In this document: positions 8,750-17,484 of the stretch, in pieces
Layout of the letters: each line of letters opens with the position of its first letter
Numbering within the stretch: the stretch's first letter is position 1
Origin: Cellvibrio sp. PSBB006
GTDB taxonomy: Bacteria; Pseudomonadota; Gammaproteobacteria; Pseudomonadales; Cellvibrionaceae
DNA: 64,000 nucleotides
Assembly: GCF_002162135.1 (NCBI RefSeq)
Contig: NZ_CP021382.1
Span: 744,001-808,000, forward strand
Direction of reading: 5' to 3'
Program-made: the position numbers and the translations under genes
Notes under the pieces: generated by a model
What the model saw: only the letters and a program-made list of their open reading frames with translations
Databases searched by the model: none
Told to the model about the DNA's origin: nothing

Positions 8750-10756
8750 ATGAGTCAACTCACTCAAGAAAATAGACTTATTTCAATCACTGACTTTTCT
8801 TTAGGAAAAGACACGTTTTTGCTGACTGCTTTTGAAGGTGTCGAATATATCTCGGGCCTGTTTGAATTCAATATCGAAGTCCTCTCCGAAAACCTCGAAG
8901 TAGATCCTGACAACATTGTCGGTAAAACGGCCACCGTCACCATCCAGAACGATCAGGAACGTAAATTTAACGGCTATATCAAATCATTTACCTTCGGCGA
9001 GGTGAAAGCAAATAATCTTCGTCAATACCGAATGGTTATGGTGCCCTGGCTATGGTTCTTATCGCAGACCAATGATCACCGCATCTTTCAAGAAAAAAAC
9101 ACCAAAGAAATTGTTTCGCAAATCTTCAATGATCTCGGCTTCTCCGATTTTGATTTTAAAGCCGCAGGCGGAAATAAGCGGGAATATTGTGTTCAGCACA
9201 ATGAAAGCGACCTGAATTTTATCTCTCGTCTGCTCGAAGAAGATGGTATTGCCTACTATTTCGAGCATGACGATAAGAAACACAAGTTGGTCCTGGTGGA
9301 TCAGCAAAATGCTTACACAGACGTAGCAGAAACTAATCTCGAATACTCCAAAGGTAATACACCCAATACACAAATTACGGCGTGGGAACATATTTACCTG
9401 TTCAAAAAGGGCAAGTGGTCATTAAATGACTACAACTTTAAAGAGCCCAAGAAAGACCTGAACGCTAGCACCAAGACCAAAAGCCAGTTCGCCAAAAATG
9501 ATACCTTCGAACATTATGAGTATCCTGGTTTGTACGATACGACCATGGGTGCGGATCTGGTAAAAATTCGTCTTGATGCAGAAGAGGTTGATCGTAATAC
9601 CGTAAAAGGTTCAAGCGATTGCAGTAGTTTCTTTGCCGGCGGTAAATTCAAAGTTGCCAAACACGCAACCAGCTCAGAGAAGGGCAGTTATATCCTCGCA
9701 CGAGTATTCCACAAGGCACACGACAACAGCTATTTTTCAGGTAGTGACGGCAGCTCTGATTATAAAAACGATTTTATCTGTATTCCTTCCGATGTTCATT
9801 TCAGACCCAGTAATGAACATAAGAAACCGGTGATGAAAGGACCACAATCTGCTTTGGTTGTGGGGCCTGCTGGTGAAGAGATCTACATCGACGAACACAA
9901 TCGTATCAAAGTGCAGTTTATCTGGGACCGTGAAGGCAAGAAGGACGAAAACAGCTCTTGTTTTGTGCGCGTAATGCAGGCGTGGGCCGGTAATCAGTGG
10001 GGTTCCTCTTTCATCCCCAGAATTGGACACGAAGTTATTGTCAGTTTCCTGGACGGTGATCCGGACCGCCCTCTGGTAACGGGTTCTGTCTACAATGGCT
10101 GGAACAAGCCGACCTATCCATCCAAAACCCAAAGTGGTATCAAAACCCGATCAACAAAAGACGGTACTCCGCAAAACTTCAATGAACTGCGCTTTGAAGA
10201 TAAAAAAGGCGATGAGCAGATTTACGTGCACGCGGAAAAGAATTTTGATACCCAGGTTGAAAACGATCAAACCCTGACGGTCGATCACGACCGGACCAAA
10301 ACCATTGGCAACGATGAAAACTCGTCAATTGGTAACGATCGCAATAAATCTGTCGGCAATAATCAAACCGAAAGTATCGGTAAAAATAAAACCATTGATG
10401 TTGGTGAAAACCATACAGAATCAATCGGTAAAAATATGTCGCTCAGTGTGGGCAAGAATATCAGTATTGATATTGGGGAAAACCACACTGAGACCATCGG
10501 CAAGAATATGACGATTTCCGTCGGCAAGGATCTTAGTGAGTCTGTAGACGGTAAGTACACAGAAAGCGTTACAAAGGAATATGCCTTAACAGCCAAAACA
10601 ATTACCCTTCAGGCGGATGATCAGATCACATTAAAAACTGGCTCAGCTTCGATTGTCATGAAGAAAAATGGGGACATTACTATCTCAGGAAAAAACATTA
10701 ATGTTAAAGGATCTGGGAATGTTGTTCTTAAAGGCAGCAAAATCACTAACAACTAG
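8750..10756 (+). CDS. vgrG: Type VI secretion spike protein VgrG (TssI)
   Basis: 668 residues. The N-terminal gp27-like part includes FLLTAFEGVEYISGLFEFNIEVLS; the middle gp5-like OB-fold part includes HNRIKVQFIWDREG, ARVMQ-like FVRVMQAWAG, and IGHEVIVSFLDGDPDRPLVTGSVYNG. Residues ~500-600 are a run of roughly 8-residue repeats of the IGxNxT/VGxNxS type, the triple-stranded beta-helix needle, ending in a Thr/Ser/Lys-rich tail (GNVVLKGSKITNN). VgrG trimers cap the Hcp tube and bind PAAR tips and effectors. There is no fused C-terminal toxin domain, so cargo must come from the downstream genes. The following ORF starts 9 bases later, consistent with one operon. Confidence 0.95.
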   Translation: MSQLTQENRLISITDFSLGKDTFLLTAFEGVEYISGLFEFNIEVLSENLEVDPDNIVGKTATVTIQNDQERKFNGYIKSFTFGEVKANNLRQYRMVMVPWLWFLSQTNDHRIFQEKNTKEIVSQIFNDLGFSDFDFKAAGGNKREYCVQHNESDLNFISRLLEEDGIAYYFEHDDKKHKLVLVDQQNAYTDVAETNLEYSKGNTPNTQITAWEHIYLFKKGKWSLNDYNFKEPKKDLNASTKTKSQFAKNDTFEHYEYPGLYDTTMGADLVKIRLDAEEVDRNTVKGSSDCSSFFAGGKFKVAKHATSSEKGSYILARVFHKAHDNSYFSGSDGSSDYKNDFICIPSDVHFRPSNEHKKPVMKGPQSALVVGPAGEEIYIDEHNRIKVQFIWDREGKKDENSSCFVRVMQAWAGNQWGSSFIPRIGHEVIVSFLDGDPDRPLVTGSVYNGWNKPTYPSKTQSGIKTRSTKDGTPQNFNELRFEDKKGDEQIYVHAEKNFDTQVENDQTLTVDHDRTKTIGNDENSSIGNDRNKSVGNNQTESIGKNKTIDVGENHTESIGKNMSLSVGKNISIDIGENHTETIGKNMTISVGKDLSESVDGKYTESVTKEYALTAKTITLQADDQITLKTGSASIVMKKNGDITISGKNINVKGSGNVVLKGSKITNN

Positions 10757-10765
10757 TAAAACGTC

Positions 10766-11338
10766 ATGACCAAAACGGTGTTGGAAAACTCAAATGAATA
10801 TGAAGTCTTCGCTGAAGCCACCGCTCCGGCTTTGGCTCCAGGCGAAATAGTCTTGGGTTATCTCAAAGGAATTGACTCAAATGGCAACCCATTGGTGATC
10901 TATCCGCAACTGCCAAGTGACAATCCGGCAGGCGCAGTGTCAACAGTCCCGGTAACTCAACAGCATATTGGCCGTCAAGTTGCTCTATTGTTTGCGAAAG
11001 GTGATTATCAGCAGCCGGTGATTATGGGTTTTATTTATAGCCCACTGGATGACTTGCTGGAAAATTTTTCCTTCACAGAGGTAGAAGCAGTTTCAAGCAC
11101 AAATGCTTCTGCTTACGCCACAGATCCCGTTGAGCATAGCTCCAAAACTGATCTCGAAACGGTGAGGGTGGATGGAGAAAGGGTTGTTATAGAGGGCAAA
11201 GAAGAAATTGTCCTGAAGTGCGGCGAAGCCAGCATCACGTTAACCAATACCGGAAAAATTCTGATTCGTGGAAAGTACCTGCTCAGTCGATCCAGTGGCG
11301 TTAATCGTATTCTTGGCGGCTCAGTTCAGGTCAATTAA
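10766..11338 (+). CDS. DUF6484-type VgrG-associated protein
   Basis: 190 residues, no signal peptide or TM segment. The core GEIVLGYLKGIDSNGNPLV, QQPVIMGFIYSPL and the later DGERVVIEGKEEIVLKCG resemble a short OB-fold plus a beta-helix tail (ASITLTNTGKILIRGKYLLS). That is the pattern of DUF6484 proteins encoded between vgrG and DUF2169 genes in PAAR-cargo operons. The tail mimics the VgrG needle repeat, suggesting it stacks on or caps the spike. The function is inferred from context; the family name is recalled, not searched. Confidence 0.7.
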   Translation: MTKTVLENSNEYEVFAEATAPALAPGEIVLGYLKGIDSNGNPLVIYPQLPSDNPAGAVSTVPVTQQHIGRQVALLFAKGDYQQPVIMGFIYSPLDDLLENFSFTEVEAVSSTNASAYATDPVEHSSKTDLETVRVDGERVVIEGKEEIVLKCGEASITLTNTGKILIRGKYLLSRSSGVNRILGGSVQVN

Positions 11339-11383
11339 TAGAAATTCGTCAGTACTGTCAGATTTCCAATACGAGCCCGCCAC

Positions 11384-12376
11384 ATGTTACAGCTCAAAAA
11401 TAACACCCCCTTTTCTGCTGCCATTGCGCTCTTCCCTAATGAGCAAGGAATTGAGACGTTATACACGATTGTTAAAGCATCTTTTCGCATCGGACAGCAA
11501 TGGACCTTGATGGATGAGCAGGCGCCTCCACAACAGGAAGATATCTTTTGGGGTGAGCCTGGGGAATCAAGCTTGCGGCTACCGTCAGACTACCACCCAG
11601 GTAAAGCCGCGACGGATGTAATAATGATCGGGCAGGCCTGTGCACAGGAACAGAAACCGGTCAGGCAACTGGATGTTGGCTTGAGTGTAGGTTCCATCGG
11701 TAAAACTGTGCGCGTTTTTGGTGATAGGTTTTGGGATCGTGGATTAATTTCATCGCCTGATGTGTTTATGGTTATGCCGGTTATCTATGAACGTGCTTTC
11801 GGAGGCAAGGACATTCTGGAGGGGCAGGTACGGGCGGCAGAGCTGCGCAATCCCGTCGGTGTGGGATTCCAGGGAAAACGTGATAGTGCCGACATGGAGA
11901 GCTCCCCCTTGCCTAACGTTGAATGCCCTCGGCAGCTCATTCAGTCACTTAAAGATAATCCTGCTCCTGCTGGTTTTGCCCCTATAGCATCTAACTGGCA
12001 TTCCAGAGTGGCTTATGCAGGTACTTATGATGAGGCGTGGTCGCAAAACAGGGCTCCATATTTGCCCCTTGATTACGACAAGCGTTTTATGAACTCAGCC
12101 CATCCTGACTTAATTTATCCGGGATTTTTACAAGGCGGAGAACCTGTTCGGATTTTCGGTATGCACCCATCTGGCGAATTAACTTTTAATCTTCCCAATC
12201 TTGTGTTGCGGAATAAAATTGAGGTGGCGAATCAGGTTGAGGAAGGCAATTTTATGATGGAGTCAGTTATTATCGAGCCGAATCAGTTACAGTTGTCTAT
12301 GGTTTGGAAGTCTGCTTTCATCTGTGGAAGGAACGCCAGAAAAATCAATCAAGTATCTGTGGGTATGCAGAGATAA
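11384..12376 (+). CDS. DUF2169 domain protein, T6SS effector-loading accessory
   Basis: 330 residues. The opening MLQLKNNTPFSAAIALFPNEQGIETLYTIVKASF and the YERAFGGKD motif near 140, followed by NPVGVGF, are characteristic of DUF2169. Members are found next to PAAR-like DUF4150 genes and are thought to act as adaptors that couple a DUF4150 tip and its effector to VgrG. There is no TM segment or catalytic motif. The N-terminus is clear, but the ribosome site before 11384 is weak. Its place between the DUF6484 and DUF4150 genes supports the adaptor role. Confidence 0.8.
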   Translation: MLQLKNNTPFSAAIALFPNEQGIETLYTIVKASFRIGQQWTLMDEQAPPQQEDIFWGEPGESSLRLPSDYHPGKAATDVIMIGQACAQEQKPVRQLDVGLSVGSIGKTVRVFGDRFWDRGLISSPDVFMVMPVIYERAFGGKDILEGQVRAAELRNPVGVGFQGKRDSADMESSPLPNVECPRQLIQSLKDNPAPAGFAPIASNWHSRVAYAGTYDEAWSQNRAPYLPLDYDKRFMNSAHPDLIYPGFLQGGEPVRIFGMHPSGELTFNLPNLVLRNKIEVANQVEEGNFMMESVIIEPNQLQLSMVWKSAFICGRNARKINQVSVGMQR

Positions 12377-12394
12377 TGTATCAGGGGAGGGCAT

Positions 12395-12775
12395 ATGGCT
12401 CAAACAACTTTCGCTAACACCAGAGGGATTGCTCACAAGGGCAGTGGAGGTTTGAGCATCGTCTTCCCTGATGTGTGTAAAACGCCTACGCCTGGTGGGC
12501 CGGTACCGATTCCTTATCCCAATATAGGAAAGGCATCCGATACAAGTAAAGGGCCTAAATCAGTAACCACCGACAAGAAAATGCCGATGGTGAAAGGGGC
12601 CCAGTACTCCCGCAGCAGCGGCGATGAGGCGGGTACGGTAAAGGGTATTATCAGCAGTGATCAAATGGGCGTTTGTGAATTCATGATGTATTCATTTGAT
12701 GTCAAATTTGAAGGAAAGAATGTCTGCCGAATGGGTGATCCCTTGTTCCACAACAAAAAAAATATCATGGGTTAA
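12395..12775 (+). CDS. PAAR-like DUF4150 spike-tip protein
   Basis: 126 residues. It carries the DUF4150 signature: GSGGLSIVFPDVCKTPTPGGPVPIPYPN (key residues G..PDVCKTP, PIPYPN), then GDEAGTVKGIISS and the C-terminal KNVCRMGDPLFHN. The family forms a PAAR-like cone that sharpens the VgrG trimer. Here it is a stand-alone tip with no fused toxin, so effectors are likely recruited non-covalently. A good AGGGGAGGG ribosome site lies at 12380-12388. It is followed 10 bases later by the HEAT-repeat gene in the same operon. Confidence 0.88.
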   Translation: MAQTTFANTRGIAHKGSGGLSIVFPDVCKTPTPGGPVPIPYPNIGKASDTSKGPKSVTTDKKMPMVKGAQYSRSSGDEAGTVKGIISSDQMGVCEFMMYSFDVKFEGKNVCRMGDPLFHNKKNIMG

Positions 12776-12785
12776 CTGAACAACA

Positions 12786-14057
12786 ATGAATGCAGTTATG
12801 GATGCTCCAGGTAAATCCAATAATGCCTATCAGCATGTCTACGAACAATTTTTGATTGACGGTGCTTTTTTATGGCTGTTGCGTTCTATTGCAGTTAACC
12901 AGCCGCACTACAAACAGCAGGATTTACTTGAGCTTGAACAGCGTATAGATGCACAGCTAAATGGTCTGATGACTGCGCCGGAACAAGCCTGGAGCATTTG
13001 CGAAGAAGCGCTTGTTTCTACGGAAGAGCCGGGCGAAGCGTTTGCCGCTGCTGTGCTTGCTTTTCGGAGCCTGGACATTCAAAAAATTCAGCGCGTCATC
13101 GAAATTTCCCTTCCTGCTGAGAATGCTTTTCCTGGTTTGGCGTCGGCATTAGCCTGGTTGCCAGGCCGAATTTGCCATTCATGGATTAAAAAATTTCTCA
13201 CGAGTAAAGACCTGAATCATAAATACTTAGCCGTCACGGTATGTAGCCTTCGTCGAGAAGATCCGCGTGAGTATTTGGATAAAATACTTCAGAGAGAAGA
13301 TTGTCTCGCTCATGCCAAGCTGTATGCCCGAGCCATTCGACTGGTTGGCGAACTGAAGCGACGCGATCTTATACCTGCGCTACATCTTGCTATCACATCA
13401 GAAAACCCGGAAGTTTCATTTTGGGCTAATTGGTCTGCCGTTATCTTAGGTGATAGAGCCAGGCTGCATAACCTTCAACAGACTGTGCTTAATGATGGGG
13501 TATTCCAGAAAAAGGCCATAGATCTTGCGTTCAGGGGGTTACCCATTGAAGACGCCAGACAATGGATTGGATTGTTGGCGAAAGACAAAAAAAATGCGCG
13601 AGAAGTGATTTATGCAACAGCCGTATTAGGTGATCCTCAAGCTGTTCCTTGGCTGATTCAGCAAATGCGCATGCCTGAATTTTCACGGGTATCCGGTGAA
13701 GCATTCACGACGATAACAGGTATTGAACTTGAGCAAAATGGACTCGCGCTGGAAGCGTTACCCGATCTTGATAATCGATTTCCTGATGACGACATAAATG
13801 ATAATACCGATTTGGATATGGATGAGCATCTTCCATTCCCCGATGTAGATAAAGTTGCAGCTGTCTGGCAAAAATATCAACAACATTTTATAGCCGGCAA
13901 GCGGTATTTCTTAGGTAAAGCAATCGAAATAGAACACCTGAAGCATCAATTTTTGCAAGGGGCGCAACGTCATCGTCGTGCAGCTGCATTAGAGTTGGCG
14001 CTACTGCAGCCAGATCATTTCCTACCAAACTACAAAGCCAAGGTAATATTCGATTAA
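12786..14057 (+). CDS. TIGR02270-type HEAT-repeat protein of T6SS operons
   Basis: 423 residues, mostly alpha-helical. Helical pairs such as YATAVLGDPQAVPWLIQQM and GEAFTTITGIELE are typical of the HEAT-like TIGR02270 family, which occurs with DUF2169/DUF4150 genes in VgrG cargo operons. No membrane segment or signal peptide is present. An acidic low-complexity stretch (DDDINDNTDLDMDE) lies near 337-350. The stop overlaps the next start by one base (TAATG), indicating translational coupling to the ketosynthase-like gene. The role is unknown; a scaffold or chaperone for effector loading is a reasonable inference. Confidence 0.72.
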   Translation: MNAVMDAPGKSNNAYQHVYEQFLIDGAFLWLLRSIAVNQPHYKQQDLLELEQRIDAQLNGLMTAPEQAWSICEEALVSTEEPGEAFAAAVLAFRSLDIQKIQRVIEISLPAENAFPGLASALAWLPGRICHSWIKKFLTSKDLNHKYLAVTVCSLRREDPREYLDKILQREDCLAHAKLYARAIRLVGELKRRDLIPALHLAITSENPEVSFWANWSAVILGDRARLHNLQQTVLNDGVFQKKAIDLAFRGLPIEDARQWIGLLAKDKKNAREVIYATAVLGDPQAVPWLIQQMRMPEFSRVSGEAFTTITGIELEQNGLALEALPDLDNRFPDDDINDNTDLDMDEHLPFPDVDKVAAVWQKYQQHFIAGKRYFLGKAIEIEHLKHQFLQGAQRHRRAAALELALLQPDHFLPNYKAKVIFD

Positions 14058-15121
14058 TGGGAAATATGATCTATATAGCCGGTATGGGTATGGTTACATC
14101 TGTAGGCGCCAATTCGGCAATGACCACCGCTTCAGTCAAGGCAAATATCAGTGCCTATGCATTGTCAGATTATGACAATCAACATGATGAGCCAATCACC
14201 ATGACGCAGATCCCGAGCGATTTTTTTGATGAGCTGGGGTCTTTATTGAAAAGCGATATTCGAAGCGACCCTTATCAAGCGCGAATCGCCATGATGGCCG
14301 TTGCCGCACTGCGTGACCTCTCGCCGGAACACTCAGATGTAATTCCGCTAATTGTTGGAATGCCTGAAGCTAGTACACTAGGCTGCGATGCGCGCAGTAT
14401 CGTGCAAAATATAACGTTGAATTTTCCAGCTATTTTTGACCAGAAATGGTGTCGCGTTTTACTGTCGGGAAGATCGGCAGCAATCGAGGCCATCCAATTG
14501 GCTTATGATTATCTATATCAATCCGACGTGCCCTATGTTCTTATCGGTGGCAGCGACACCTACCATAGTGATGCGCTCATAAGTAAGCTGGATTTGGACG
14601 GTCGATTATTAAGCTCTGGTAACTCAGATGGATTCGCGCCTGGCGAAGCGGCGGCTTTCTTATTATTAACTCGCCAGCCAGAACTGGCTCAAGTTCAGAA
14701 TGGCCACATTATTGCAGTACACAAACCGGCTGTCACCACGGAAACAGGACATATCTACAGCGATACTGCCTATCATGGTGATGGGTTGAGCAACGCATTT
14801 CGCCTTGCGCTCGAAAACAGCAAGAGCGATGACACTAACGAAGCGATTCGCTATATCTACAGTAGTATGAATGGCGAAAATTATTGGTCACGAGAGCTGG
14901 GCGTAGCCTGCATCCGCAATTCTGATGCGATGAGTAAAGAATTAACAATTATTCATCCGGCAGATTGTTATGGTGATGTGGGAGCTGCGACCGGCAGCTT
15001 ATTGGTTGCATTAGCCGCAGACAATTTATACAACAATCCGCAGAATCGGCGGCATCTGGTTTATTGTTCGTCGGATACGGAAAAGCGAAGTGCCGTGGTT
15101 GTCGAAGCGGTTAATACATAG
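14057..15121 (+). CDS. Thiolase/ketosynthase-fold pseudoenzyme associated with the T6SS operon
   Basis: 354 residues (351 if the ATG at 14066, which has GGGA just upstream, is used). MIYIAGMGMVTSVGANS opens like a beta-ketoacyl synthase, and GDVGAATGSLLVALA matches the usual GHxxxAAG helix. The catalytic triad is missing: the expected ACSSG elbow is replaced by LLSGRSAAIEAI with no Cys, and the GH of the second His motif is GD. Canonical KSs are also longer (~410 residues). Related inactive KS-like proteins occur beside DUF2169/DUF4150 genes, so the role is more likely structural than fatty-acid synthesis. It overlaps the HEAT gene by one base, and the effector candidate follows after 12 bases. 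Confidence 0.65.
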   Translation: MGNMIYIAGMGMVTSVGANSAMTTASVKANISAYALSDYDNQHDEPITMTQIPSDFFDELGSLLKSDIRSDPYQARIAMMAVAALRDLSPEHSDVIPLIVGMPEASTLGCDARSIVQNITLNFPAIFDQKWCRVLLSGRSAAIEAIQLAYDYLYQSDVPYVLIGGSDTYHSDALISKLDLDGRLLSSGNSDGFAPGEAAAFLLLTRQPELAQVQNGHIIAVHKPAVTTETGHIYSDTAYHGDGLSNAFRLALENSKSDDTNEAIRYIYSSMNGENYWSRELGVACIRNSDAMSKELTIIHPADCYGDVGAATGSLLVALAADNLYNNPQNRRHLVYCSSDTEKRSAVVVEAVNT

Positions 15122-15133
15122 GGGAGGTGCAAC

Positions 15134-16063
15134 ATGACAGAACTGGGAGAGGGCGTAGCAGTTCCCGTATCGAAAAAAGCCAAAGATGGAAAACTACTTG
15201 TAAAGGTACTCGATGCCTGTACAAATGATCCCGTTGAGGGCGCCGACGTTACCGTAGGCTCGGATAAAAAAACATCCAACAGTTCTGGCGAGGCTTCTTT
15301 TGACAAGTTACCTGTCGGAACCCTTCCGACAAAAGTAGTAAAACATTTTAAAGATGCCGATTATTCAACATTCCTTGTGCATTACCCGAGAGTGATGCGC
15401 TCTCACAAAGCCAAATCCACTGTGTTGGATTCGCCCTCAATCAAGGAAGGTATAGAGACAAAAACGGATATTCTGCTTGAAGTATACAAAGTTCTGGATG
15501 AAATAGTTTTTCATCGGCGCCACATAGATATAGGTGGTTCGGACAAATATGGTCACTGGTGGTCAGTCTTCGCCCCTAATATGAGTTTTGGTTGGTGGCC
15601 CAAATACCCAGTCGGGCATCACTTGAATCGCCGCAGCACCCCGCCTGTTGAACCCGCCCCTTTGTCGAATAATGCTGGCTGGAGAGAAAAGGCTTCTCAT
15701 ATGTTTGCTACGGCGAGCTATAAAACGGCGTTGGCAATTTTTGAAGCCAAAGAAGGAGGGGTAGGGCAAACGCTCCGGGGAGTCGATGGTGAATTGAATG
15801 GTGTAACTGCATTCGGTGGTATTGCGCGTCCCGGTATGTATGTAGATCCCCATGCGGGCGGGGGTGATAGCGGTAATGAACAGTATTCTCCTGTCATTAA
15901 AGAATGTACAGATATCATGTCAATAAGGACATCCGCCGAAGCATTCTCTACCTCATATTCCGGCGATTGGTCCTGGAGGTTTGAAGCGGGGAATCATTGC
16001 CATACTTTTCAAAAAGCGCTTATGCGCCATTTACATTTTGATAAGTACAAAGTTATTAAATAA
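15134..16063 (+). CDS. Putative T6SS effector: Ig-like N-domain plus His/Cys (papain-like?) C-domain
   Basis: 309 residues with a strong GGGAGGTG ribosome site. Residues ~19-80 (GKLLVKVLDACTNDPVEGADV, then SGEASFDKLPVGT) look like a carboxypeptidase-regulatory/transthyretin-like beta-sandwich often used by spike cargo. The C-terminal region has HRRHID (His130), YGHWW (His141), SFGWWP (151-156) and the near-terminal GNHCHTFQ (286-293, Cys289). A His-containing segment and an N-C-H-T-F motif are the pattern of papain/NlpC-like Cys-His hydrolases, although here the His precedes the Cys (circular permutation as in LRAT/PPPDE-like folds). It shares a one-base TAATG overlap with the following lipoprotein, a typical effector-immunity arrangement. 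Enzymatic activity is an inference. Confidence 0.5.
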   Translation: MTELGEGVAVPVSKKAKDGKLLVKVLDACTNDPVEGADVTVGSDKKTSNSSGEASFDKLPVGTLPTKVVKHFKDADYSTFLVHYPRVMRSHKAKSTVLDSPSIKEGIETKTDILLEVYKVLDEIVFHRRHIDIGGSDKYGHWWSVFAPNMSFGWWPKYPVGHHLNRRSTPPVEPAPLSNNAGWREKASHMFATASYKTALAIFEAKEGGVGQTLRGVDGELNGVTAFGGIARPGMYVDPHAGGGDSGNEQYSPVIKECTDIMSIRTSAEAFSTSYSGDWSWRFEAGNHCHTFQKALMRHLHFDKYKVIK

Positions 16064-16620
16064 TGAAAGCCGCCATTTATATACTTGCGCTCTCATTCTT
16101 ATCTATTCTCGGTTGCAGTGGTGAGGAAATGGAAGGTTTTATTAAAACGCAGAAAAACGAAATGCAGTGCCAGGTGTATTTCTTTAAAAGCTGGGCGACA
16201 TACAGTCATCCGGTAAAACCTGTGGACGCAATAGACTACACAGAATCGATAAAGCGCGGAAAATTTTATAGAGCCTGGATGTGTGACACCAAGGAAAGCC
16301 GCTCGTTGTTTGTCTTGTTTGAGGGGATAGAATTATCTGGATTTAATCCGCAATTAGTTCCCAAGACCGCTGAGGTATATTTTTATTCTGTCATGCGCAA
16401 CCAGCAGGCCGATCCGGTTAAGGGAAAAAAGATTACTCCGGAAGATACACTCTACGAACAAGATTATTTTATAGCTTATATGCAGAATGGCGAAGAGCAC
16501 ATTCAATATGCTAAACAGGCTGTTAAACTCCGCTATGAATATTTTTATAAAGATTCAGGTGCGCTGGATAAAGTAATTATTACCAACGCGCTGGGTGAGA
16601 CAAATACACTGGAATACTAA
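16063..16620 (+). CDS. Small lipoprotein, candidate immunity protein
   Basis: 185 residues. MKAAIYILALSFLSILGCSG is a lipoprotein signal with lipobox SILGC (Cys18) and no Asp at +2, so an outer-membrane location is likely. The mature part is charged and Tyr-rich, with no domain I recognise (SWATYSHPVKPVDAI; YEQDYFIAYMQNGEEH). Its start overlaps the stop of the putative effector, implying coupled translation and stoichiometric production. A periplasmic lipoprotein is what would be needed against a periplasm-acting cell-wall or lipid hydrolase. Its immunity role rests on position only. Confidence 0.5.
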   Translation: MKAAIYILALSFLSILGCSGEEMEGFIKTQKNEMQCQVYFFKSWATYSHPVKPVDAIDYTESIKRGKFYRAWMCDTKESRSLFVLFEGIELSGFNPQLVPKTAEVYFYSVMRNQQADPVKGKKITPEDTLYEQDYFIAYMQNGEEHIQYAKQAVKLRYEYFYKDSGALDKVIITNALGETNTLEY

Positions 16621-16637
16621 AAGCAGGGATGGTTTTT

Positions 16638-17072
16638 CTAGCGTTGCGCATCGGAGCGCAACGCTTCACGTACCTTGACCGCCTTATCATAAGCCTCGAA
16701 AGCGGTGTCGCGATTATCAAATTCAAAAATTTGATTTATCGCGCATTCATTATCTTGCGTAATAATCTTATCGATACGTCCGCCACATATCTCGCTGAAA
16801 CCGCCGCTGAACATAACTGCCATGGAGGTTTGGAGATCGAAACATCCGGGATGTACCGTAGCGATGTAATAATCATTGTCAGCATCAATATTAACAACAT
16901 TATCCTGAACACCGTAGCCTCGTATATCACTCGTTCTTACGCAGGCGCGACCATTCTGCCCAGTGGTCTCGCGCAAGGTATCAGAGATGCTCGGCAAATT
17001 ATGGTCCACGGATGTACAGGCTGCTAGTCCAATGAGGAACGGGGTAAGCAGATATGGTCTCATGGTTTCCAT
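16638..17072 (-). CDS. DUF6491-like lipoprotein
   Basis: 144 residues. METMRPYLLTPFLIGLAACTS is a lipoprotein signal with lipobox LAAC (Cys19). GGAGG lies 5 bases before the first ATG, which favours it over Met4. The mature region has RACVRTSDIRGYGVQDNVVNIDADNDYYIATVHPGC, the pattern of DUF6491-type small periplasmic proteins with two or more Cys that could pair. Function is unknown. It is convergent with the immunity candidate, with 17 bases between stops, and divergent from the GH5 gene. Confidence 0.6.
   Translation of the reverse strand: METMRPYLLTPFLIGLAACTSVDHNLPSISDTLRETTGQNGRACVRTSDIRGYGVQDNVVNIDADNDYYIATVHPGCFDLQTSMAVMFSGGFSEICGGRIDKIITQDNECAINQIFEFDNRDTAFEAYDKAVKVREALRSDAQR
16640..16665. 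repeat. Perfect 10-bp inverted repeat at the junction of convergent genes
   Basis: AGCGTTGCGC / GCGCAACGCT with the 6-base loop ATCGGA. It overlaps the last codons and stop of the minus-strand lipoprotein and lies 20 bases past the stop of the plus-strand lipoprotein. Neither side has a proper T-tract directly after the stem, so it is not a textbook intrinsic terminator, but it may stabilise or end both transcripts. Confidence 0.7.
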
Positions 17073-17484
17073 AGAATCCTCCGTATGTCTTTGCCACTTT
17101 TGTTAGTGCGGGTCAGAGGAGTTTATTCGTGAGTAGACCGATATGCAATTTAACATAATATACATTATGCGAACTAATATATAATTTAAGAATTTCATTT
17201 GAACATACCTTTTCAACTTCGTAGACAGCAGATTATGTTAAAGAACACTTGATATATTTCCATATATAAAAAATATTCCACATGTGATTCACATCTCATA
17301 ATAAAACTTTCGTCGTTTGATCCAACACCTTCTCCGTCTGACGGGTTGGCAGATCGTTACTATATGGTCCCGCAGACTATTTAGCTGTAATTCTTCTCTT
17401 AATGATGTTCTGCGAGTTCATCTCAATCGAAGCATTCTGCTTCCGATGTCCTTAAAAATTTAATAACGATAGGAGAACAACCTG
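17073..17484. promoter_or_regulatory. AT-rich divergent intergenic region upstream of the GH5 endoglucanase
   Basis: 412 bases with no credible ORF. It holds the promoters of the minus-strand lipoprotein and of the cellulase. A 16-base palindrome CATAATATACATTATG (17154-17169) lies in a strongly AT-rich tract (about 17150-17280) and is a candidate operator. The AGGAGA ribosome site for the cellulase is at 17471-17476. No known regulator site is recognised with confidence. Confidence 0.45.

Noticed and set aside
10250..10560. Tandem short repeats resembling a satellite or CRISPR-like array
   Set aside because: They are in frame within vgrG and encode the regular ~8-residue beta-helix repeats of the spike.
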